Origin: Candidatus Woesebacteria bacterium RIFCSPHIGHO2_01_FULL_44_10 | GTDB lineage: Bacteria; Patescibacteriota; Microgenomatia; UBA8517 | NCBI GenBank assembly: GCA_001792465.1 | Contig: MGGO01000015.1 | Coordinates: 1-14,257 of the forward strand | DNA length: 14,257 nt | Direction: 5' to 3' | In this document: positions 7,681 to 13,118 of the stretch, piece by piece | How positions within the stretch are numbered: position 1 is the first letter of the stretch | Layout of the letters: each line of letters begins with the position of its first letter | The notes under the pieces: model-generated | The model's input: only the letters and a program-made list of their open reading frames with translations | Told to the model about the DNA's origin: nothing | The model's database searches: none | Program-made: the position numbers and the translations under genes

Positions 7681-7685
7681 GCCAG
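7659..7685. promoter_or_regulatory. CIRCE operator (HrcA binding site), distant from groESL
   Basis: The left arm TCAGCACTC (7659-7667) and right arm GAGTGCCAG (7677-7685) are separated by exactly nine bases. Compared with the CIRCE consensus TTAGCACTC-N9-GAGTGCTAA this is 15 of 18 matches, the same score as the groES copy in this window. It overlaps the rightward promoter and lies about 15 bases beyond the -35 box of the leftward promoter, so bound HrcA could affect either side. Confidence 0.8.
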
Positions 7686-7700
7686 TAGAGTACTGAAAGG

Positions 7701-7787
7701 GTGAATCAATTCCCAAAATGCCCAGCGCCCAACCGAGAAAAATTATCGTTAAGGCCAAGGAGGCGTGAGCTCAAGCATAAAGAGTAG
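7701..7787 (+). CDS. possible 28-residue basic peptide (doubtful)
   Basis: A GTG-initiated frame of 28 codons lies about 14 bases downstream of the likely start of the CIRCE-controlled transcript. The product would be rich in Arg and Lys ('SLRPRRRELKHKE' at its end). AAAGG touches the GTG, which is too close to be a good ribosome binding site. A nested alternative is a 16-codon ATG frame from 7718. An AAGGAGG string at 7757-7763 has no usable start codon at the right distance. The frame may simply be chance, or a remnant of a lost heat-shock gene. Listed only because it is the first frame after a regulated promoter. Confidence 0.15.
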   Translation: MNQFPKCPAPNREKLSLRPRRRELKHKE

Positions 7788-7812
7788 GTTTTTGATAAAA
7801 TATACCTGCCCC

Positions 7813-7884
7813 GACCAGGTGGCGAAGTGGAAACGCTGCGGTCTGCAAAACCGCGATGCACGGGTTCGATTCCCGTCCTGGTCT
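7813..7884 (+). tRNA. tRNA-Cys (GCA anticodon)
   Basis: A full cloverleaf can be folded. The acceptor arms GACCAGG (7813-7819) and CCTGGTC (7877-7883) pair over seven bases. A short D stem GCG/CGC is followed by an anticodon stem GCGGT/ACCGC around the loop CTGCAAA (7843-7849), giving anticodon GCA at 7845-7847. The variable loop has five bases, and the T stem ACGGG/CCCGT encloses TTCGATT. The discriminator base is T (7884), the usual identity base for cysteine tRNA. CCA is not encoded. A TAAAAT box at 7796-7801 could be its own -10 element, though no good -35 is seen; it may also be read from the CIRCE promoter. The terminator at 7935-7958 is downstream. Confidence 0.97.
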
Positions 7885-7897
7885 CAGCGTTAAAAAC

Positions 7898-7927
7898 TTG
7901 ACTTTTGGTACTTTTATAGGGTAGAAT
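7898..7927 (+). promoter_or_regulatory. probable promoter for the M23 peptidase gene
   Basis: TTGACT at 7898-7903 and TAGAAT at 7922-7927 (each 5 of 6 to consensus) are 18 bases apart. The predicted start is near 7934, exactly where the strong hairpin at 7935-7952 begins, so the transcript would carry that hairpin at its 5' end. Confidence 0.5.
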
Positions 7928-7934
7928 CACGAAG

Positions 7935-7958
7935 TCCCGAAGTAATTCGGGATTTTTT
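7935..7958 (+). terminator. rho-independent terminator after tRNA-Cys
   Basis: A perfect seven-base stem TCCCGAA/TTCGGGA with a four-base loop GTAA is followed directly by six T residues. It is well placed to end the tRNA-Cys transcript. It overlaps the predicted 5' end of the M23 transcript, so it may have a second role there. Confidence 0.82.
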
Positions 7959-7960
7959 GT

Positions 7961-7979
7961 GCCTAGCTTCAGGCTAGGC
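7961..7979 (+). promoter_or_regulatory. second hairpin in the M23 leader
   Basis: GCCTAGC (7961-7967) and GCTAGGC (7973-7979) form a perfect seven-base stem with loop TTCAG. No T run follows, so it is not an ordinary terminator. It sits 12 bases before the chosen ATG of the M23 gene and would lie within its leader, where it could limit ribosome access. If translation instead began at the upstream GTG at 7959 the hairpin would be coding, which I think less likely. Confidence 0.35.
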
Positions 7980-7991
7980 AACCTGCCCAAT

Positions 7992-8666
7992 ATGTTACAA
8001 ATTTCTCTAAATTTGTCACCCAAGCACCGCTTAGACCTTAAACTGGTCAAAAAGCGAGGAGAGGTTGGCGAAGGCATTTTCCCTGATATCAGTGAGCTTC
8101 GCAGGGCTCGCCGTGGCCACAAATTCTCACGCTTTTTTAGGCACATCTTTGAGCACAAAAACATTAAAAAAATTCTGGGCTCAAATCTGGCCTTGGTTGT
8201 TTTGGCCAGCTCAACTCTAACGGGCTCAACTTCAGCTCAAGATACACTTGAGCCTGAATCAACTGTTATTTCCAACCAGGAAGTGCACATAACCACCCAA
8301 AGGAGTGTTGCTTACCCAGTCGATCCGGCCATTGTCAACCAGGGCTACCATTTTGCCCACCCGGGGGTCGACTTTGAGGGCGTCACTGGGGATCCGGTTA
8401 ATCCCATTCTTGCCGGAGTCGTGGAGCGTATTGACCATTCAAAGTTCGCACTGGGGAATGCCGTTTTAGTGAGGCACAGCGGCGAGTTGTCCTCAATTTA
8501 CGCTCATTTATCCAAAATTGATGTTGAAGAGGGCCAGGCAGTAACCACTTACACTAAAATTGGTGAAGTCGGGACTTCGGGCCGTGCTTTTGGTGACCAT
8601 TTACACATTGAGGTGTACCAAAACGGCCACACCATAAACCCGTTTACCGTTTTACCGCGTAATTAA
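7992..8666 (+). CDS. M23 family (LytM-like) metallopeptidase, membrane-anchored
   Basis: With the ATG at 7992 the protein has 224 residues. The N-terminal ~58 residues are basic and cytoplasmic, ending in 'FEHKNIKKILGSNLALVVL', a segment typical of CPR M23 proteins that leads into one membrane helix (about 61-80). A linker is followed by the LytM domain (about 105-222). The zinc ligands are in place: H123 and D127 in 'HPGVDFEG', and H203-x-H205 in 'GDHLHIEV'. The enzyme should cut peptide cross-links in peptidoglycan outside the membrane. A GTG at 7959 is in frame, but it lies directly after the terminator T run and its first codons form a hairpin, so I prefer 7992. No good Shine-Dalgarno is visible. 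The end overlaps the convergent glycosylase gene by four bases. Confidence 0.87.
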   Translation: MLQISLNLSPKHRLDLKLVKKRGEVGEGIFPDISELRRARRGHKFSRFFRHIFEHKNIKKILGSNLALVVLASSTLTGSTSAQDTLEPESTVISNQEVHITTQRSVAYPVDPAIVNQGYHFAHPGVDFEGVTGDPVNPILAGVVERIDHSKFALGNAVLVRHSGELSSIYAHLSKIDVEEGQAVTTYTKIGEVGTSGRAFGDHLHIEVYQNGHTINPFTVLPRN

Positions 8667-9256
8667 CCATTTTCTAGGCTTTGCCATAAATACCAGCTGG
8701 CCACTGTCCGCCAAGATGTCCAACGAGTTGCAAACTTGACCATCTTTTCCGCTGTCATATCTTTACCTGTTAATTTTTGCATCGCGTTCCTGATCCCCAA
8801 GTCGTCGGCTGGAAAAATGTCCGGCCGGGCCAAAGTAAACATCAGAAACATCTCGGCTGTCCATTTACCTATTCCCTTTACAGCCACCAACTCTCGCTCA
8901 ACTTCCTCGTCTGGTAATTTGTCAAGAATCTTAGTTTTCAATCTCCCGTCAAGCGTTCTTTCAGCCAAATCCTGAACATAAGCCGCCTTGGCGTAAGATA
9001 AACCACAATTTCGCAAGTCCTCAATTGTCAACTGAAGAACTTCTTGGGGGGTTACTTTCCCTCCCAATCTTCCGATTAGTCTATTGCGTATTGCTGTCGC
9101 TGAAGCTCCCGAAAGCTGTTGACTGATAATCTCTCGCACGAGGCTGGCAAAATAATCCCCTTCTTTTCTTTTGCCAATATCGCAATGGCCGTATTTTTTC
9201 ACCAACGGCCCCAAATATTTATCTCTTCTTAAAAACCTCTCTGCTTCTTTCCACAC
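8663..9256 (-). CDS. AlkA-type DNA-3-methyladenine glycosylase (HhH-GPD)
   Basis: A 197-residue DNA repair enzyme that removes alkylated bases. It has 'IISQQLSGASATAIRNRL' (43-60), the usual helix before the core; the helix-hairpin-helix 'LVAVKGIGKWTAEMF' (123-137) that grips the DNA backbone; and 'FPADDLGIRNAM' (148-159), where the second Asp, D152, corresponds to the catalytic Asp of AlkA. It lacks the extra N-terminal domain of E. coli AlkA and is close to the minimal length. The frame has no ATG, GTG or TTG upstream of the GTG at 9256 before a stop, so this start is forced. A TATAAT at 9268-9263 ends only six bases upstream, so the mRNA is probably leaderless. It is divergent from the next gene with 18 bases between start codons. 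Confidence 0.87.
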   Translation of the reverse strand: MWKEAERFLRRDKYLGPLVKKYGHCDIGKRKEGDYFASLVREIISQQLSGASATAIRNRLIGRLGGKVTPQEVLQLTIEDLRNCGLSYAKAAYVQDLAERTLDGRLKTKILDKLPDEEVERELVAVKGIGKWTAEMFLMFTLARPDIFPADDLGIRNAMQKLTGKDMTAEKMVKFATRWTSWRTVASWYLWQSLENG

Positions 9257-9274
9257 GATGTTATTATATAGCCA
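9257..9274. promoter_or_regulatory. 18-bp shared start region of two divergent genes
   Basis: Only 18 bases separate the GTG starts of the glycosylase (minus) and the nucleotidyltransferase (plus). The core TTATTATATA contains TATAAT read leftward (9268-9263) and TATTAT read rightward (9262-9267), so both -10 boxes overlap. Neither strand has a good -35 box 16-19 bases further out; both -35 regions would lie inside the opposite gene. There is no room for leaders or ribosome binding sites. Confidence 0.55.
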
Positions 9275-9781
9275 GTGGGGAAAATCAAGAAACTGGATGA
9301 GGTAGCTAAAATCGTAAAAAGCCTACGACAAGAGGGTCAAAAAGTGGGCCTTATCACCGGCTGCTTCGACATCCTTCATATTGGTCACATAGAACTGTTT
9401 CGTTTTGCTAAAAAACACGTTGACGTTTTGGTTGTTGGTCTGGAAAACGACCAATCAATCAAAATCACCAAGGGTAAAAATCGCCCTATTCACAAGCTTA
9501 GTCAAAGAGCAGAAACCTTATCAGATTTATCAACTATAGACTTCATCTTTCCCATAGAAACAATAATACGTTTTAACAATCCCGACACCGCTGGTGGCGA
9601 GTACAGAAAAATCTACAAAAAAATCAGACCGAATTTTATTATAAGCAATGACAAGGCGGATAAATATTGGCGACAGAAGCAAAGTGATGCTGCAGGAGTC
9701 GGAGCTAAATTAATATTGGACGAGAAAAGAAAAACTTCGTCAACCACCAGGATTGCACAGAAGCTGAAGATTGAGAATTAA
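9275..9781 (+). CDS. cytidylyltransferase-like nucleotidyltransferase (RfaE C-terminal domain type)
   Basis: A 168-residue protein of the HxGH nucleotidyltransferase superfamily. 'LITGCFDILHIGHIELFRFAK' spans about residues 26-45 (quoted in part: GCFDILHIGH, 29-38), with the H35-I-G-H38 motif that binds the nucleotide phosphates. Then come 'DVLVVGLENDQSIK' and 'KGKNRPIHKLSQRAETLSDL', in the order seen in ADP-heptose synthase C-terminal domains and glycerol-3-phosphate cytidylyltransferases. 'SSTTRI' near the end matches the second phosphate-binding loop. It probably joins a phosphosugar or phosphoalcohol to AMP or CMP for glycan building; the substrate cannot be read. An in-frame stop lies six bases upstream of the GTG at 9275, so this is the most upstream start possible; it gives the usual N-terminal helix. 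A hairpin terminator follows 50 bases after the stop. Confidence 0.83.
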   Translation: MGKIKKLDEVAKIVKSLRQEGQKVGLITGCFDILHIGHIELFRFAKKHVDVLVVGLENDQSIKITKGKNRPIHKLSQRAETLSDLSTIDFIFPIETIIRFNNPDTAGGEYRKIYKKIRPNFIISNDKADKYWRQKQSDAAGVGAKLILDEKRKTSSTTRIAQKLKIEN

Positions 9782-9831
9782 ATTACTTGGGCCCGACAAT
9801 GAAGATGGTCTGTTCATTTGACACCATCTAC

Positions 9832-9860
9832 AGTTTACAGTGAACTGTAAACTTTATTTT
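9832..9860 (+). terminator. rho-independent terminator of the nucleotidyltransferase gene
   Basis: A perfect nine-base stem AGTTTACAG/CTGTAAACT with loop TGAA is followed by TTATTTT. The T-rich tail is on the plus-strand side, so it ends the rightward gene; on the minus strand the stem could also slow polymerase leaving brnA. The tail is part of the left copy of the direct repeat flanking the toxin-antitoxin module. Confidence 0.72.
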
Positions 9861-9875
9861 GAGCCGACGGTGATT
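9854..9875. repeat. left direct repeat of the toxin-antitoxin insertion
   Basis: This 22-base stretch matches 10493-10514 at 20 of 22 positions, with 15 consecutive identical bases (GAGCCGACGGTGATT at 9861-9875). On the minus strand it reads ATC ACC GTC GGC TCA AAA TAA, encoding I-T-V-G-S-K-stop, the exact C-terminus of the LytR_C protein. Both mismatches to the right copy are synonymous third-position changes. It starts right where the brnA stop codon ends, so the element boundaries are clear. Confidence 0.8.
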
Positions 9876-10165
9876 TAGTTCGCAACTCTAGGATATCGGT
9901 TTGCACCTTCCTGGTTGAGACGCTCATAGACCCACATCCGAACCAGAGTTGTCGGCCCGATACCTTTTTGAGCTGCTCGGTAGCGCAGATTTTGAAGTGT
10001 TTCTCTGTCAAAACGCACCGTTACTCCCTCTGACAAGTTCTTGACAAAAGCAATTTTTACAGGCTTAAAACCATTCTGATAATCAGTAAAATCGTGGCTG
10101 TCCCAAAATTTTGCTTCCTCTTGAATTGTTTTGAATTTTGGAATGTGTTTTTTAGTTTTTATCAC
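9875..10165 (-). CDS. brnA: BrnA/CopG-family antitoxin
   Basis: A 96-residue antitoxin that should bind and neutralise the BrnT toxin and repress the operon. 'HIPKFKTIQEEAKFWDSHDF' (7-26) is the typical toxin-binding N-terminus of CopG-type antitoxins ('iPkFkse.EEa.FWdthD'). The C-terminal ribbon-helix-helix DNA-binding part is 'GVTVRFDRETLQNLRYRAA' then 'GIGPTTLVRMWVYERL' (about 47-88). The GTG start overlaps the brnT stop (GTGA) and is preceded by a perfect Shine-Dalgarno AAGGAGGTGA (10181-10172) lying inside brnT. Translation is thus strong and coupled, as needed for antitoxin excess. Its stop codon abuts the left direct repeat. Confidence 0.9.
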   Translation of the reverse strand: MIKTKKHIPKFKTIQEEAKFWDSHDFTDYQNGFKPVKIAFVKNLSEGVTVRFDRETLQNLRYRAAQKGIGPTTLVRMWVYERLNQEGANRYPRVAN

Positions 10166-10443
10166 TTGGCTTCACCTCCTTTTGTTCCGAGATATTTCTT
10201 TCTCTCTTTTCGACTGGCAGGCCGAGCTGTCACTGGATAAAAAATATCATCGCCCTTAGGCACCAGGACAACCCCTAAAGCTCTACCTTTTTGGGTGTAA
10301 CCCACCAAACGTAAGCGACCAGAATAGCCTTTTTCAGAAATATGATCTCCTTGGCATATTTCTTCAACCTCATCCGGGGTAACCTCGTGCCGGGCAATAT
10401 GAACTACGTTCCATTTATCCCAAATGAGGCAGTTAACCTTCAC
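10162..10443 (-). CDS. brnT: BrnT-family ribonuclease toxin
   Basis: A BrnT toxin (RelE-like fold RNase that stops translation by cutting RNA). With the GTG at 10443 it has 93 residues beginning 'MKVNCLIWDKWNVVHIARHEV'. Family signs are 'WDKWNVVHIARH' followed by 'TPDEVEEI', the central 'RLRLVGYTQKGRALGVVLV' strands, and the C-terminal 'VTARPASRKERKKYL', which carries the conserved Arg/Ser/Glu set. A longer TTG start at 10464 is possible, adding seven residues, but it would lie upstream of the predicted transcription start; the -10 box TACACT ends at 10453, ten bases before the GTG. The gene overlaps brnA by four bases. Confidence 0.9.
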   Translation of the reverse strand: MKVNCLIWDKWNVVHIARHEVTPDEVEEICQGDHISEKGYSGRLRLVGYTQKGRALGVVLVPKGDDIFYPVTARPASRKERKKYLGTKGGEAK

Positions 10444-10456
10444 TTCAAATGAAGTG
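10441..10456. promoter_or_regulatory. operator palindrome at the brnT start
   Basis: CACTTCA (10441-10447) and TGAAGTG (10450-10456) form a perfect inverted repeat with a two-base centre AA. It covers the start codon and the end of the -10 box, an ideal place for autorepression by the ribbon-helix-helix protein BrnA. Binding is inferred from position and symmetry. Confidence 0.6.
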
Positions 10457-10480
10457 TAACACAACGCATTACAAAGTCAA
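10453..10480 (-). promoter_or_regulatory. promoter of brnT-brnA
   Basis: On the minus strand TTGACT (10480-10475) and TACACT (10458-10453) are 16 bases apart, and TG at 10461-10460 makes an extended -10 element. The start would be near 10446, three bases before the GTG at 10443, so the toxin mRNA is probably leaderless. The same TACACT box is used by the lytR_C promoter. Confidence 0.6.
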
Positions 10481-10492
10481 TTGCTAATACGG

Positions 10493-10514
10493 TTACTTGG
10501 AGCCGACGGTGATT
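10493..10514. repeat. right direct repeat, the 3' end of the LytR_C gene
   Basis: This copy is the native end of the LytR_C gene: on the minus strand ATC ACC GTC GGC TCC AAG TAA (I-T-V-G-S-K-stop). It pairs with 9854-9875, and together they bracket the brnTA module of about 640 bases. Confidence 0.8.
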
Positions 10515-11134
10515 ACCAGGTCGTAGTCAGAAGTCTCAGGTAACTCATCACCGATTTCAATGGTGTAATCATCTTCAAGCGCGGTTTGAGCCTCATCAAC
10601 GACTGCCTCCGGCACATTCTCCTTAGCTTGGATAACCGTGTCGGTAAAGTCAAAAGTTTTGGCGTTTCGCGTGTCCTCAACCACAAATCCCGTATTAACC
10701 AAAAGCTCCTCGGCCGCGCCAGCTGCGCCTGCTGTTCCACTACCGTTTAGAACCTGAACTTTATAAACACTTAAATCAAGTTCGGGCTCCGGTGTTGCGG
10801 TAGGAGTCGGGGTGACGGTCGGTACGGGCTTGGGCGTTTCCCCAGATACTTCCGGTAGCTTGCCAACGCCACTTAAGTAGACGTAAATCCCTCCGGCTAA
10901 AGAGGCTACAATAATGGCGGTAATGAGAGCTGTAATGAAAACAACCTTAAAATTACCACTGGCTTTTGGTTCTACTTCTTCTGGTTTCAGTTGCTCTTCC
11001 TGGAGCGGCTCTGTTTCCTTGACTTCTTCAACCACCGCCTTGGGTCGAGACTCCTCCACCACTTCCTCATCTTGAGTTTCCACCGGGGTTTTCTCTGGAG
11101 ATTCTTTTTCCTCTTCTTTGTCTTTCTCGGGCAT
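10493..11134 (-). CDS. LytR_C domain membrane protein
   Basis: A 213-residue protein with an acidic, Glu/Pro/Lys-rich cytoplasmic N-terminus (1-60), one membrane helix (about 63-87), a Thr/Pro linker ('TVTPTPTATPEPE', 106-118) and a C-terminal LytR_C domain (about 122-211, beginning 'YKVQVLNGSGTAGAAGAAEELL'). LytR_C domains occur at the end of LytR-CpsA-Psr envelope proteins; here the LCP catalytic domain is absent, so the protein may only bind envelope glycan or a partner. The ATG is eight bases after the -10 box, so it should be translated from a leaderless mRNA. It follows groEL on the same strand after 43 bases, and its stop codon lies in the right repeat of the brnTA insertion. Confidence 0.85.
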   Translation of the reverse strand: MPEKDKEEEKESPEKTPVETQDEEVVEESRPKAVVEEVKETEPLQEEQLKPEEVEPKASGNFKVVFITALITAIIVASLAGGIYVYLSGVGKLPEVSGETPKPVPTVTPTPTATPEPELDLSVYKVQVLNGSGTAGAAGAAEELLVNTGFVVEDTRNAKTFDFTDTVIQAKENVPEAVVDEAQTALEDDYTIEIGDELPETSDYDLVITVGSK

Positions 11135-11141
11135 TGGTTTA

Positions 11142-11171
11142 AGTGTAACGACAATAAACCAACCAAGTCAA
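11142..11171 (-). promoter_or_regulatory. promoter of the LytR_C gene
   Basis: On the minus strand TTGACT (11171-11166) and TACACT (11147-11142) are 18 bases apart. The -10 box ends eight bases before the ATG at 11134, so the transcript should begin at or one base before the start codon. It lies between the groEL stop and this gene; no terminator for groEL is seen, so read-through may add to expression. Confidence 0.6.
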
Positions 11172-11177
11172 GGAGTT

Positions 11178-12797
11178 TTACATGCCCATACCGCCACCGG
11201 GCATGGCTGGAGTTTTCTCTTCTTCCTTGATATCAGTTATCAAGGCTTCAGTGGTCAAAACCATCATGGCCACACTTGTAGCATTTTGTAGTGCCGAGCG
11301 AGTCACTTTCAAGGGGTCCAAAAGGCCAAATTCAATCATGCTGCCAAATTCTCCGGTTAGGACATTATAGCCAAAGGCCGGATCATTTTTCTCTTCAATT
11401 TTCTTTAAAATGTAACCATCATCCTCGCCGGCATTCCTGACCAACCAGCGCAGGGGCTGTTCCAAGGCGGCCTTAACAATATCAATTCCAATTTGCTCGT
11501 CTTTGACTTTACTTGTCAGTTTATCAAGCGCCTTTCTGGCTTGCAGCAGAGCCACTCCTCCGCCGGGCACAACCCCTTCTTCAACCGCAGCTTTGGTGGC
11601 CCCGACTGCATCATTAACTCTTTCTTTTTTCTCATTGAGTTCAACTTCGGTGGCCGCCCCGACGTTAATTTGGGCGACCCCACCGGCCAACTTAGCCAGC
11701 CTCTCTTCCAACTTCTCACGGTCAAAGTCAGAGTCGGTCTCAGAAATTTGCCTTCTAACCATGGCAATTCTTGCCTCCAGCGCTTTTTTGTCACCCTTGC
11801 CGCCGATAATCCTGGTGTTGTCTTTATCACTCCAAATTTTGTCCGCTTGACCCAGGTCGGTTATTTCAACATTTTCAAAGGTCTTGCCTGTAGCTTCACT
11901 TACTACCATGCCTCCCGTCAAGACCGCAATGTCAGCCAACATTTCATCCCTGCGGTCACCAAAACCTGGGGCTTTAACTGCCAAAACATTAAATGAACCC
12001 TTCATTCTGTTAACCACCAGAGTTGCCAACGCTTCACCCTCAATCTCATCGGCAACAATCACCAAACTTTTGCTGATTTTGACAAATTTTTCCAGAAAAG
12101 GCAGAAGCTCCTGGATCGAAGCAATTTTCTTGTCGGTAAGCAAAATGTAAGGATCTTCGATTTCAGCTTCCATTTTCTCAGGGTTGGTCACAAAATAGGG
12201 GGAAACATAACCGCGGTCAAATTCCATACCCTCTTTGTATTCAATTTCAATCTCCAGGCCCTTACCTTCTTCAACTGTGACCACCCCGTCACTACCAACT
12301 CTGTCCAAAGCCTCGGCAATTTTGGCACCAATTTCTTCGCTGCCAGCCGAAACCATAGCCACCTGCTCAATTTCTTCTTTGTTTTTGATGGGTTTGGCAA
12401 TTTTTTTAAGTTCATCTACAGCCGCCGCCACGGCCTTTTCCATGCCTTTTTTAACAATCATCGGGTTGGCCCCTGCAGTAATGTTTTTCATTCCAGCCGC
12501 GCTCATTTGTTGGGCCAAAAGAGTCGAAGTCGTGGTTCCGTCTCCGGCAGCGTCATTGGTCTTGCTGGCCGCTTCTTTAACAATCTGGGCCCCCATATTT
12601 TCAAAGGGATCAGCCAGTTCTATTTCTTTGGCCACGGAAACCCCGTCGTGAACAATGTTGGGTGAGCCCCATTTCTTGTCCAGAGCAACATTTCTGCCCT
12701 TTGGCCCCAGGGTTGTAACAACCGCTTTGGCCACTACGTCAATTCCGGCCAATAAGGCCTGCCTGGCTTCATCAGAGAATTTTAATTGTTTTGCCAT
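11178..12797 (-). CDS. groEL: chaperonin GroEL (60 kDa)
   Basis: A complete 539-residue GroEL, close to the usual 540-548. Present are the ATP-site motifs 'TLGPKGRNV' (29-37) and 'GDGTTTSTLLA' (85-95, D86), the 'EDPYILLTDKKI' apical region, 'KAPGFGDRR', 'GVAQINVGAATEVE' with the ATP-hydrolysis Asp in 'RVNDAV', and 'EEGVVPGGGVALL'. The tail ends 'PGGGMGM', the typical Gly-Met repeat. It forms the double-ring chamber in which proteins fold, with GroES as lid. The ATG lies two bases after the groES stop, in the usual groES-groEL order, and no Shine-Dalgarno is obvious between them. Control comes from the CIRCE promoter upstream of groES. Confidence 0.99.
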   Translation of the reverse strand: MAKQLKFSDEARQALLAGIDVVAKAVVTTLGPKGRNVALDKKWGSPNIVHDGVSVAKEIELADPFENMGAQIVKEAASKTNDAAGDGTTTSTLLAQQMSAAGMKNITAGANPMIVKKGMEKAVAAAVDELKKIAKPIKNKEEIEQVAMVSAGSEEIGAKIAEALDRVGSDGVVTVEEGKGLEIEIEYKEGMEFDRGYVSPYFVTNPEKMEAEIEDPYILLTDKKIASIQELLPFLEKFVKISKSLVIVADEIEGEALATLVVNRMKGSFNVLAVKAPGFGDRRDEMLADIAVLTGGMVVSEATGKTFENVEITDLGQADKIWSDKDNTRIIGGKGDKKALEARIAMVRRQISETDSDFDREKLEERLAKLAGGVAQINVGAATEVELNEKKERVNDAVGATKAAVEEGVVPGGGVALLQARKALDKLTSKVKDEQIGIDIVKAALEQPLRWLVRNAGEDDGYILKKIEEKNDPAFGYNVLTGEFGSMIEFGLLDPLKVTRSALQNATSVAMMVLTTEALITDIKEEEKTPAMPGGGMGM

Positions 12798-12799
12798 AA

Positions 12800-13108
12800 T
12801 TATTTTTCGATCGCCAAGATGTCCTCAAACTTTGCAAAAAGCAATTCCTTACCGTCAACTTTAACCTCTGTCCCACCCCATTTTTTATAAATGACAATAT
12901 CTCCCTTTTTAACCGGACTTTTGCGCACTTTACCCGAATCGGTTACTTCGTCAGCGCCAACGGCGACAACTTTACCTTTCTGGGGTTTTTCGCCGGCAGA
13001 ATCAGGCAAATAAATACCGGAGTCGGTTTTTTGGGCGGCCTCCAAAGGCTCAATGATTAAATGGCCCGCTGTAGGCTGAAGACTAGTTTTCTTGGCACTT
13101 CTCGACAT
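12800..13108 (-). CDS. groES: co-chaperonin GroES (10 kDa)
   Basis: A 102-residue GroES, the lid of the GroEL chamber. The core runs from 'AGHLIIEPLE' through 'DSGIYLPDSAGEKPQKGKVVAVG' (mobile loop included) to 'KKGDIVIYKKWGGTEVKVDGKELLFAKFEDILAI'. The N-terminus has about ten more residues ('MSRSAKKTSLQP') than the usual start. The ATG at 13108 lies only about nine bases from the -10 box and inside the CIRCE operator, so the mRNA should be leaderless. It precedes groEL by two bases. Confidence 0.98.
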   Translation of the reverse strand: MSRSAKKTSLQPTAGHLIIEPLEAAQKTDSGIYLPDSAGEKPQKGKVVAVGADEVTDSGKVRKSPVKKGDIVIYKKWGGTEVKVDGKELLFAKFEDILAIEK

Positions 13109-13118
13109 CGAGTGCTAT
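13092..13118. promoter_or_regulatory. CIRCE operator overlapping the groES start codon
   Basis: On the minus strand ATAGCACTC (13118-13110), nine bases, then AAGTGCCAA (13100-13092) match CIRCE at 15 of 18 positions. The groES ATG falls in the nine-base centre, so the right arm is coding sequence (within S-A-K). HrcA bound here would block the -10 box and the transcription start. Confidence 0.82.

Noticed and set aside
7576..7758. A 60-codon minus-strand frame upstream of the P-loop gene
   Set aside because: It would run over both promoters and the CIRCE operator, has no recognisable domain and overlaps the true P-loop start.
7706..8164. A 152-codon minus-strand frame across the tRNA-Cys region
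   Set aside because: Its middle ('GIEPVHRGFADRSVSTSPPG') is the well-known false peptide made by translating a tRNA-Cys gene antisense, and it runs over promoters, the terminator and the M23 gene start.
9803..9827. Imperfect hairpin GATGG...CCATC between the nucleotidyltransferase and the terminator
   Set aside because: The stem is interrupted and has no T run; the perfect hairpin at 9832-9853 is the better terminator.
11503..11996. Long plus-strand frames opposite groEL
   Set aside because: They are shadows of the strongly conserved groEL coding frame and resemble no protein.
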